Below are positions 1-9,116 of a stretch of DNA of 64,000 bases, piece after piece (the stretch's first letter is position 1; each line of letters starts with the position of its first letter). This DNA comes from Rebecca billardiae RCC1528 (taxonomy: Eukaryota > Haptophyta). The notes beneath the pieces are model-generated. The model was given only the letters and a program-made list of their open reading frames with translations, was not told the origin of the DNA and did not search any database. The translations under genes and the position numbers were made by a program. Location of the stretch: the NCBI GenBank assembly GCA_965240325.2, contig OZ251235.1:1116001-1180000 (forward strand), given 5' to 3'.

Positions 1-1544
1 TAGAGCCCGGACTTAAAAAGTCCGGTATCCATGGAGAAAGAGATGTGCCCGCAGCGGAGGAAGAGCCGACCCAAGGCCTGCCAGTCGTGGGCTGGCCTGG
101 GAGTTTGCTAACACGGCGGCACAGGCAATCGTCATCGTCGGATCTGTTCTGAGCAGCAGGTTGGCAAGCACAGCAGAAAAGGTTGGCAAGCACAGCAGAG
201 ACTGCCCCAAACACACAGGTGAGCACTTCTCTCACACGAGCCACAGCGTCGCACGTGCTCGGCAGCGGTCGAGCGGCACACGAAGACAGAAGAGGCAGCA
301 CGAGCAATGGCAACACGAGCGTTCTGACCAACAGGTTCGCAAGCACAGCAGAAACTGCCCCAAACACACGGGCGAGCACCTCTCTCACACGGGTAACAGC
401 CTCGCACGTGCATGGCAGGGGTCGAGCGGTGGCACGAAGACAGAAGAGGCAGAGACAGAAGAGGCAGCACCAGCAGTGGCAACACGAGCGGCGACGGTGC
501 GGTGGGACGTGTCAACAATGCCAGCGCGGTGCATGGCACACAGGTCCGTCGCATGGGCACGCACAGCAAGCATCATCCGGGCCGAGCAGCACGCACGCAT
601 GCGTGGGCGCAGTGCCGCGCCTCGTTCACCAAATTATTGGTGGCACGGTGGATCCGACGACGCGGGGTTGGGTTTCGTCCTGATGCGCGCAGTAAATTGA
701 AAATGTGGCGGGAATAACGATATGAATGTGCGCGAAGCTCGTTGCGTTACGACGAAACTAGTCAGCTGGCGACGATGGCGGCGCCGACGCGAGTCTCGAC
801 ACGCACGAGCAGCACGATGTCGCGCCTAGCGCGGCAGGCAGCTGCTCGCACGCTGACGCGACCTCTTCCGTGACTGCCGACACAGCAGCTGCCGAGCCAG
901 CGGGCAGCTCGAGCCACCCCGGCAGCGTGCCGCACGCCATCGCAGGCGTCTCATCCACGGGCATGATGTGCCTGGGCGACCGCCACAGCGAGCGATCCTT
1001 CGCACCGGAGGAGGTCGACTGCCTGCGCACCAAACTGTACGCGCCGTAGGCGGCCGAGGCACAGACGGGAGCGATCCTTGTGCTTGAGACCGGCATGCAG
1101 TACGACTGAGACGACAGGGTCAACCTCATCGGATGCTGGCCAGCTGGGCGCTGATGACGTCTGATCACTGATGCGAGTGCGCGCGCGTCTGAATATGTGT
1201 ACGCACACCTCAATATGCTGATGGCAGCGCTGACGATATACTCTCGCATTAAGATGTCATACTCCACAGTAGCAGTGCCTGGCGTCAGACCCGTCAGTGC
1301 GGAGCGGTTGGCCCGCGGCCGCGCGAAACGGCCGGCGTACCGGCCGCACTGTGAGACATCAGACAGTGAGTGATTCAGACTGCGGCGTTATAATGTCGGG
1401 GCGCACAGACCGATCCTGAGCGTCGCTCGCCACAGCGCGCGAAACATTTCGATCGTCATCATTCATCATTGTCGTTCGTCGCCAGCCACCTTAATGCTGC
1501 TCGCTGCGCTCGCAGCTGATCAGTGATCTGATCTGAGCTCCCAG
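1..1544. other. Gene-poor left end with short repeats
   Basis: No gene is supported here. Several frames stay open by base composition alone, and none shows a recognisable domain. A short hairpin (CCGGACTT, 3-base loop, AAGTCCGG) lies at about 7-25. A tandem duplication lies at 158-490 and is listed separately. From about 1080 the composition drops and stops become frequent in all frames. Confidence 0.5.
158..490. repeat. Imperfect tandem duplication, about 165-bp unit
   Basis: Two head-to-tail copies (about 158-325 and 332-490) share the same order of blocks: 'gcaagcacagcagaaa', 'actgccccaaacacac', 'tctctcacacg', 'gtcgagcgg' and 'ggcaacacgagcg'. The copies differ by substitutions and by small internal duplications such as a repeated 'gacagaagaggca'. 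No coding function is supported. Confidence 0.7.
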
Positions 1545-1630
1545 CTACCCTCCATCACACCTTACGAAGCTGAAGCACCTAGTCACGGGTCCTTGCTCTC
1601 TTGCCGAACCGTGAGGAACCGGAAGCAACC

Positions 1631-1742
1631 GAGAGGAAGCTGAAAGCAGTGTAATTAAAGCACCTTCACTGGTCCTTGCTCTCTCCAGCTTCATGTTGAC
1701 CGGTTTCCAAGCAACCGGGAGGAACCGAAGCATACGGGGAGG
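1631..1742 (+). repeat. Direct repeat A, copy 1
   Basis: A block of about 112 bp starting 'gagaggaagctgaaagcagt' and ending 'catacggggagg' recurs in the same orientation at 3672-3787. A related, shorter block ('ccgaaccgtgaggaaccgga') occurs around 1600-1635 and again around 2353-2380. The two A copies bracket about 2 kb containing a large inverted repeat, so the arrangement looks like a composite or decayed mobile element. Confidence 0.75.
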
Positions 1743-2494
1743 CCAAGGGTGGTCAGGGTCGCCGACTCCAGCGGAGTCCGGCGCCGGAACTTCAGCACCG
1801 ATTTTTTGCGGCGGCGCGGCGTGCGGGGCCGCTGCCGCTGTGGCGGGCCGCTCGGGGCGTGCACGGCGTGGGCTCGTGCGGCCGCTGCCGCGCACGCCGA
1901 GCGATCCGGCGCGGGCTCGCGGCTTGTCGATGGCCTCGCGCGCCGCAGCGCGGCGCGCGCCTTGCCTAGCTTCGCCTGTCTCGCGCCTTGGCCGCCGTGC
2001 ACGCGTGCGCCGCCAAACCGCAAGCTCGGCATAGCTCTCAGCCGAGCGTGCACGTGCCTTGCGCGACGCGACGCGGGCATTGCCAGCGGGCGATGTAGCC
2101 GTAGTGCGAGCCGACCACGCGCCGCATCCACTGGGAGATCCGCGGCCGCAAGGAGCGCGCGCCTTTGGCGAGGGCGCCCGCGATCCCGCATCCCGGCCCG
2201 GGGCGGTCCGGCACTGCTTGTTTGGTGTTGTCCGGCTTCCTCAGCTCATTCATCACTCCAGCTCATCATCACTGCGCACCGATCTCATGAAGGGAGCGAG
2301 CAACCGGAGGAGGCTGAAGCACCTTCGTGGCAAGGCGGTCCTTGCTCTCTTGCCGAACCGTGAGGAACCGGAAGCAACCACCCGTTCCACGGGGTGTTGT
2401 TCTGCCGCCAGGCGCCCCGCTGGTGGCGGACTGGCGGAAGGATGGCGAACAGGTGGGCGCGTGGCCGACGTGCGGACCGAGATATGCGTGACTT

Positions 2495-3484
2495 GGGCGG
2501 CGCGCGCCGCGCGGGCGGGATGGCTCGGACCCATGCGCGCCTTTGAGCGCCCGGCGACCGCGCGCGCATCGGCTTCCTCCGCCTGCAAGTCGCCCGCGCC
2601 CGCGGCGGCCGCCCGCTTCGAGTGGGTTGACTGCGCCCGAGTCTGCTCGCGGCCGAGCGCAGGGATGAGTTGAGCGCGGCGCGAGGCGGCGATCACGATC
2701 GGGCGATCGCATGCGCCCATCTGCGCCCTATTTGCCACGGCGCGACAGCTTCAGCGTGCGTATGTGACCCCACTTGTCAGGCATGTCGGGGAGCGGGTGA
2801 GCTCTGTCGGCCAGCGTGTCCGCCCGCGCCGCGTGCGCGAAGGGCTCTACGCGTCGGATGTCGCTCCGTGGCGTCTCGTGATGTCTTCGCTACGCAAGCT
2901 GGCGGGCACGGTTGGTCCGCATCCGTAGTCATGGGGACGTCCACTGATGCTGTGTGCACCACTGTGACAGAACTCAAGAAGCAACTTCTTCTCGACCAGA
3001 GTTGTCGTCAGCATTGACGCACGTTGCGAGCTGGCAGAGCAGTGGATGGCATGACCTTGGTGGCCCACGCGGGGCTGTACACGGTCATGGCCATGCACTG
3101 ATGCCGGTTGTGACGTGTTTCCGCGTCGTATGGCCCTGTGCGCACGCGGCGCGGGCGGACACACTGGCCGACGGTGCTCGCCTGCTACCCGACATCCCTG
3201 ACAAGTGGGGTGACATACGCACGCTGAAGCGGTCGCGCCGTGGCAGATGGGGCGCATATGGGCGCACACGATCGCCCGATCACGATCGCCGCCTCGCGCC
3301 GCGCTCGACTCATCCCTGCGCTCGGCGGCGAGCAGGCTCGGGCGCAGTCAACCCACTCGAAGCGGGCGGCGGTCGCGGCCGCGGGCGACTCGCAGGCGGA
3401 GGAAGCCGATGCGCGCGCGGTCGCCGGGCGCTCGAAGGCACGCATGGGCCCGAGCCACCTCGCCAGCGCGGCGCGCGCCGCCAA
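2495..3484. mobile_element. Foldback-like inverted repeat (about 350-bp arms)
   Basis: The left arm (about 2495-2850) and the right arm (about 3120-3484) are reverse complements at roughly 90 percent identity by eye. For example, 'gcccggcgaccgcgcgcgca' at about 2549 reappears inverted at about 3410. The spacer is about 270 bp. No transposase is visible inside. Arm and spacer sizes resemble the clearer foldback element at 60753-61804, but the arm sequences differ and I could not define a target-site duplication. Confidence 0.65.
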
Positions 3485-3587
3485 CAGCAAGTCATCGACA
3501 GCAGAGCGCGTGGAACGCCGCGACGTCGACGTCGCCCGCCCGCCCCCGCCCCTTCTCAACGGCCGCGGCCCCGCGTGCTCCCACTGT

Positions 3588-3636
3588 GGTCCGGGAGCTC
3601 AAAAGGTGCAACTTGCACCTTTTGAGCTCCCGGACC
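3588..3636. repeat. 49-bp near-perfect palindrome
   Basis: Two 24-base arms flank a single central base (left arm starts 'ggtccgggagctcaaaagg'). A closely related motif occurs inverted at about 48598-48620 in the spacer between the uvr fusion and the myosin gene. This suggests the termini of a small dispersed palindromic element. Confidence 0.8.
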
Positions 3637-3671
3637 GTGTCCGAACTAATCGCCTTTCTGGAACGGGTGGC

Positions 3672-3787
3672 GAGAGGAAGCTGAAAGCAGTGTGAAGCAC
3701 CTTCACTGGTCCTTGCTCTCTCCAGCTTCATGTTGACCGGTTTCCAAGCTAAACCGGGAGGAACCGGTTGGAAGCATACGGGGAGGC
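3672..3787 (+). repeat. Direct repeat A, copy 2
   Basis: This is the second copy of the block at 1631-1742, in the same orientation, with small indels ('gtgtaattaaagcacc' becomes 'gtgtgaagcacc'; extra bases near the end). It closes the 2.1-kb segment that holds the 2495-3484 inverted repeat. Confidence 0.75.
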
Positions 3788-4130
3788 TCGCTTATTAGTC
3801 GCTTTCGCCTTTCATGATTCATCGGCTTCCGTGTGTTCATCATCAGCAGCTGTTCATCATCGGTTCAGAACTTGATCAGTTGGTGCCCAGTACACATGTA
3901 AGCGGTACCGCACCAAGGCAGCCCCTGACCGTACAGTAGCCACTCCATCCCTTGAATCATCATCATCATCACATTTCTTGCTGTTACCGCGGACGTAGCT
4001 GGGGGAGTCGACTGCTGACAGATTGCACGAAAAAACCGTTGGCCCCAATTGGGATCTGACTAAACTGAATTCCTCGGGATACCTATTGGAAGGCCATCAA
4101 CTTTGTAAGAATCACCGGACTTCGCGTGTT

Positions 4131-4259
4131 TTTTAAATTCCCCTTTATAACGGGCTCCGGGTGATCAGACTGGCGGCCGAAGCCTCCAGCCCTACCCTGG
4201 CCAGCCCCCAACCAACCACCACCCTCACCCAACCTCAAACCACTGACCGATACACCGAG
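4131..4259 (-). repeat. SINE-like dispersed repeat, copy 1
   Basis: This 129-bp block is identical to 8873-9002 and partly present at 34516-34607 and at 60699-60752/61805-61841. One end is constant: on the minus strand it reads 'ccgttataaaggggaattta' followed by an A-run. The other end varies between copies. A constant A-rich end with a variable far end is typical of retroposed short interspersed elements, here in minus orientation. I could not identify Pol III A and B boxes. Confidence 0.65.
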
Positions 4260-5179
4260 TGCCTTGACACCACTCCGCTGTGGACAGCCCGCCTCCAGAG
4301 GGGGCGGGGGTATGCCATTGCCGACAGCATACAAGCCCAACACTGTGGGGTGGTCCCAGGTACCAGCAGTGCACTGCCTTGCAATTCGAGATCATCGAGT
4401 TTGAGCCGAGTCGGCAGACTGGGCACCCCCTAGGGCGCCCCAGTGTGGGCAGAGGGCCAGCCACTAGCCGATCCCTGCGCGGGGGAGGGGACGGAGGGGG
4501 CTGTCAGCGAGCCCAGTAGCTGGGCCGGGGTCTGGGCCACTGGTCCTGGCAGTGAGGCGCCTGTATTTCACTCGTGCTGCTATGGAGGCAGATGGTGTCA
4601 TGTCAGACATGTGTGCGATATCGGGCATCAAGTCAGGGCGTGGGCCGCTGTAGGACGCAAGCAGAGTGGTGGCGATGGCTAATACGCCTGGGGAGGTGTC
4701 GTTTGCGCGCCTCTTTCTGCTGCTCTTTGCAGGGGGTTGCATACTTCGTTGCGCAGGCTGAGCCTGCCTGCCAGTTGGTGTTAGGATAGGCACATTTGCC
4801 TGGTGGGGTGGGCAGTGTCGTTTGGGCGGGGGGCCTGTCTTGCTGAGCTTGACTAGGAGGAGGCAGCCTGCGCCTGGGGGCTGCCAGTGTCTTGGCAGAG
4901 CCAGCAGGTGGCTGTGTGGCCTGCTGTCCAGTGTCTGACTGTGTAATGCCGTTGTGAGCTCCGTGACCAGTGCGACTGCCCGCAGCAGGGTCTGCCTCAA
5001 TCTCAGGGCCCCCATGTGTCAACACATTGTCCGACGGACGCACATCCTACCGGAAAACTCGCTCCGCTCGCATGCTTGTTCTTACCAGGGGCGTTCCCCG
5101 CATCGGTCATACGCCAAATTGAACCGTCTTCCTATTGGAACGGGCTTCGTCCATTTGAAGCGGGTACATTGAATACGGA
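4260..5179. other. Unassigned spacer
   Basis: Open frames exist on the minus strand (about 4464-5043), but their translations are low-complexity Pro/Ala/Arg sequence without a recognisable family. I see no gene, RNA or further repeat. Confidence 0.4.
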
Positions 5180-5215
5180 AAAAGGCAAAGCCCCCCCAGG
5201 GGGGGCTTTGCTTTT
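5180..5215. repeat. Strong G/C hairpin upstream of the LRR gene
   Basis: An inverted repeat (aaaa-g-gcaaag-C7 / G7-ctttgc-tttt, one bulged base, almost no loop) lies about 120 bp upstream of the ATG of the receptor gene. It would form a very stable cruciform or RNA stem. A role in the 5' region of that gene is possible but unproven. Confidence 0.6.
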
Positions 5216-5335
5216 CGGGAGCGTGTGGCAGGATCCCGGGAACGCCCTTGGAACAACCAATGCGAGCGGGGCTCGCGATCATAACTACACAAAAGATGAT
5301 CGCGGCGCCGACGAGCAAGGGAGCGCCATCAAGCC

Positions 5336-8300
5336 ATGCCCACCAGCGTGCCGACCGGCGCGCGGCATGCCGAGGGTGTCGCGCTCGTGATGATTCTGCT
5401 GGTGTCGGGCGCGGCTGGCGTAACTCTCGAGTCCAGCACCGAGTACACGGCCTGCATCGCCAACAAGGCGACGTGCACAGACCTCGATGTGCGTGTCGGC
5501 TGTCGCGCGCGCGCTAGCCGCCCCCGCGCCCATCGGGCCACCGCGCCACCGCGCGGCCAACGTTGGCTCATGGCGCGAGCTAGCGAGCGGCAATGCCGCA
5601 CATGCATACGACGACGCTCGTCATGCGCAGCTGCGACGAGCGATCACGCGCTCGCGGCCTCGCACGGTCGCACTGGACTGCAGTGGTCGCCTGCTGTCCC
5701 GGCGTCCCGCACGGGGTCCCAGCTCTCGCCGTTTATTCGGCTGCCTGTTGTACACTTGCACGGCTAGGCCTCGTGCGTGACACACCGGCTCACTACTGCA
5801 CCGTCGCCCACCACGTGCGACTCGCGGCGCGCACGGCGCGTGCGCGCAGGTGCCCGAGGAAGACTTCTCGGGCACGATCCCAACCGAAATTGGTACGCTG
5901 TTTGCCCTCACCTATCTGTACGCGCACGGCGCGGCGCGCGTACGGCCAGCCAGCCAGCGTGCAGCAGCGCGTCCGGCGCCGCGTCGTCACAGACAGATGT
6001 CCGATCGAGCCTGAGGTGCGCGCCACGGGCGCACGCTTTCCGCGCAGGGACATGGAGTACAACCTGCTCTCTCTCACCATCCCGTCTGAAATCGGCCAGC
6101 TTACGAGGTTGGACACATTGTACGGCAGTACGGCACCGGCGCCAAACTCCCGGTCTCTACGACCACGCATGCCAATGGCCGCCGCCGCCGAGCCGAGCAC
6201 AGCGCACGCCGCGCTGCGCTCGCCTGACGGGCAGCTGAGGGGAACGACGCGTGTGCGCTTACGCGGCTCGCCCGTCCTTCCGTTTGCACTGCACGCGCAC
6301 GCCGCTCGCCGCGCAGGGATCTGAGCGACATGGATTCGCTCACTGGCACCATCCCGACTGAGTTCGGCCTGCTGACTGGGCTTGGTTATTGGTGCGTTGC
6401 GTGCGCGGCCAGCGCCATCGGCGGGTGCTGGAGGTGCCCTCGCTAGTGCTGGTGCACGGCTGCAGTAGTGTGCGCTGACACGACTGGAGAATTGACGAGG
6501 TGGGCTGCCGTGCGCTCGCGCGCAGGGATGTGAGCTGGATGAATTCCCTCGAAGGCACCCTCCCAACGGAGATCGGCGAGTTGACCGCGATGACGACTTT
6601 GTATGCGCTGCGCTCGCGCAATGCCCGGGACCAGCCATGGCAGGTGATGTGCGGGCGCGCCTGCGCGCTGACCTCACGCTGGGCCACTGCTGCTGCTGCT
6701 GCTGCCTGCTGCGTGCCCACCACTGCCTCGGCGCTGCTCGCCGCGCAGCTATCAGGAGAGATGCGCCTCGTTGGCGGGCACCCTTCCCACCGAGATTGGC
6801 GGGATGACGGTGGTCCGTAAGACCTTGTGCGCGCGCACGCCCGACGACCGATGCTCGCTGCTTTGGTCGCCAGCCAAGCGGGCACACAGCGCCGCGCACG
6901 CCCTGCCAAGCCTGACCGCCTGCTCGCGTGCGCCGTGCATCAATGCGGTTGCACTCCACTCCTTGCTGCGCAGCTTTGACGATACCTTGCTCTCTGGCAC
7001 CCTCCCAACGGAGATCGGCCTCATGGCGGCTCTGACGGAGATGTACGCGCGGCCAGGGGCGGTGGCGCTTGCGCGATGGGCCGTGTCCGCGCGCCCCGGT
7101 GATCCGAAGCCGCGCCGCACTTGCTGCCCCCGCTGCTGACGCTCCCGCGTGTACGGTGGCGCCCCCGCCCCGTCGCCGCGCGTCGGCGCCATCGACACTC
7201 GCAGGGATGTCTCCTCTACGGAGATGTGGCATCCGGGCGGCACGCACGGCTACCCTGTCGTGACGCCGGCGACTCTCCCAGACGCACCACCGCCGGCGCC
7301 GCCGCCCTCGCCGCCGCCGCCCTCGCCGCCGCCCCCGCCGCCCTCGCCGCCGCCGCCCTCGCCACCGCCCTCGCCGCCGCCCTCACCGCCGCCCTCGCCG
7401 CCACCCTCGCCGCCGCCGCCCTCACCGCCGCCCTCGCCGCCGCCGCCCTCGCCGCCGCCCTCGCCGCCGCCCTCGCCGCCGCCCTCGCCGCCGCCCTCAC
7501 CGCCGCCCCCGCCGCCGCCCTCGCCGCCGCCCTCGCCGCCGCCCTCGCCGCCGCCCTCGCCGCCGCCCTCGCCGCCGCCCTCGCCGCCGCCCTCGCCGCC
7601 GCCCTCGCCGCCGCCCTCACCACCGCCCCCACCGCCGCCCTCGCCGCCGCCCTCGCCGCCGCCCTCTCCACCACCCTCGCCGCCGCCCTCGCCGCCGCCC
7701 TCGCCGCCGCCCTCGCCGCCGCCCTCGCCGCCGCCGCCCTCGCCGCCGCCCCCGCCGCCGCCCTCGCCGCCGCCCTCGCCGCCGCCCCCGCCGCCGCCCT
7801 CGCCGCCGCCCTCGCCGCCGCCCTCGCCGCCGCCCTCGCCACCGCCCTCGCCCCCGCCCCCACCGCCGCCCTCGCCGCCGCCCTCGCCGCCGCCCTCACC
7901 GCCGCCCTCGCCGCCGCCGCCGTCACCGCCGCCGATGCCGCCTCCGCTGGAAGTGTGCAGAGCCTTTTGCTTCTACGCGGTGCGCCCTGCGTGCCTGGCG
8001 GGGCGGGCGCGAGCGCCAAGGCACCGTCCATCGCGCCGTGCACGCGTGATGGCGCTCGCTCCTGTGCGCCGCACGCCGCCGCTACTCTGCGCGCACTGAC
8101 GACCCCTGCTGCCGGCCACCGCGCGCTGCCGGCCCCGCGCGCGGCGTGCGCAGATCGTCGGGTCCGCCGCGAGGTTCCTGATCAAGTCCCGCCTGCAGGG
8201 CCTGCAGGGCCGCGCCCTCGGCTCGCTGTCGGACAGCGACCTCCAAGACGGCCTCGAGCTCTCGGCAGGCACGCCGTCGTCGTCCTGGGTGAGCGGGCCC

Positions 8301-8510
8301 GCCGCATCGTCAGCCGAGCACTTCATGCCAGCACTCTCGGCGGCGATGGCAACGGCCGCGGCCGTGATCACGCTCGCGGTGCTGTCGGCGGCGGCTGCAG
8401 CGCTAGTCGTGACACGTGCCTCTCGCCGTCGACGCGCGACAAGCAGCGACGCCGCAGCTGCGTCGTCACTGATGCCATCGATGGCGCCTGCGCCAGGCGG
8501 CCAATGCTGA
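5336..8510 (+). CDS. LRR receptor-like protein with proline-rich stalk and TM segment
   Basis: A nine-exon model in which every junction keeps phase: 5336-5488, 5850-5917, 6048-6119, 6317-6391, 6526-6600, 6749-6826, 6974-7042, 7205-7979, 8154-8510 (573 aa). Exon 1 gives a signal peptide (hydrophobic 'VALVMILLVSGAAGV') and two cysteines. Exons 2-7 each encode one plant-type leucine-rich repeat built on 'GTIPTEIG', and the introns after them are all phase 2. Exon 8 encodes about 220 residues of (S)PPP repeats, like hydroxyproline-rich cell-wall proteins. Exon 9 holds a membrane helix (from 'MATAAAVITLAVLSAAA'), an RRRR stop-transfer segment and a short tail. The likely role is a cell-surface recognition or adhesion protein; there is no kinase domain. 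Extra LRR exons could have been missed in the introns. Confidence 0.8.
7285..7940 (+). repeat. 12-bp minisatellite encoding PPPS units
   Basis: The unit 'ccgccgccctcg' and variants (ccgccg inserts, 'ccctcacc', 'cccccg') repeat for about 650 bp inside exon 8 of the LRR gene. All variants keep the Pro/Ser frame, so selection acts on the protein. The other strand and frames also stay open and give meaningless Ala-rich translations. Length polymorphism and assembly error are both likely here. Confidence 0.9.
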
Positions 8511-8872
8511 GCGCGCGCGCTGAGCTCGCTGACATCTCAACCGGCTCACGGTCTGAGTTTTGCGGCGGGGCTGCAACCAATCACTGCACACTCGCAGCCC
8601 GCGCGGGCGCGGCGGCGCGCGGCCGGGCCGGGGCCCGTCATGGCGTCATGAATCTCGCCTGCCTGAGCTGTGTGCGTCTCTTATTCTTAGTAAACTGTAG
8701 TCACCGCCCATGCGGCCCGCTGCCGCCTGGTGGCCACTGCTGGCGCACGACTGCTGCCAGAACACGACAGGTGATCTGAGTAGCACTACAGACTCAGACA
8801 GCAGATGATCTAGCAGTATTATCATAAGCTGCTACTACTAGTAGACTCTTGTACAGAAAGTCAGACTTTTTT

Positions 8873-9002
8873 TTTTTAAATTCCCCTTTATAACGGGCTC
8901 CGGGTGATCAGACTGGCGGCCGAAGCCTCCAGCCCTACCCTGGCCAGCCCCCAACCAACCACCACCCTCACCCAACCTCAAACCACTGACCGATACACCG
9001 AG
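8873..9002 (-). repeat. SINE-like dispersed repeat, copy 2
   Basis: Identical to 4131-4259 along the shared 129 bp, here preceded by a longer T-run (an A-tail on the minus strand). It ends about 115 bp before the chosen ATG of the MFS transporter gene, so it may lie in that promoter or 5' UTR. Perfect identity over 4.7 kb suggests recent mobility or gene conversion. Confidence 0.7.
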
Positions 9003-9116
9003 CAGACGACGAATGAAGTCTCCTGCTGCGCTGGGGAGATGGTGATCTCGTCGTCAGCGAGGCGCGACGTGTCGGAAGGAGTGTCATCGACATCATCGCG
9101 TGCGCGTCAATTGAGA

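Noticed and set aside
766-1049. Plus-strand open stretch that could be a terminal exon (preceded by 'gtcag')
   Set aside because: No start, no partner exon and no family resemblance; both strands are open here by composition.
4464-5043. Minus-strand frames considered as retrotransposon gag remains
   Set aside because: There is no zinc knuckle, protease or RT motif; the sequence is low-complexity Pro/Arg/Ala.
5793-7247. A 484-codon minus-strand frame over the LRR exons
   Set aside because: It has no recognisable content, and the plus strand gives a phase-consistent spliced receptor.
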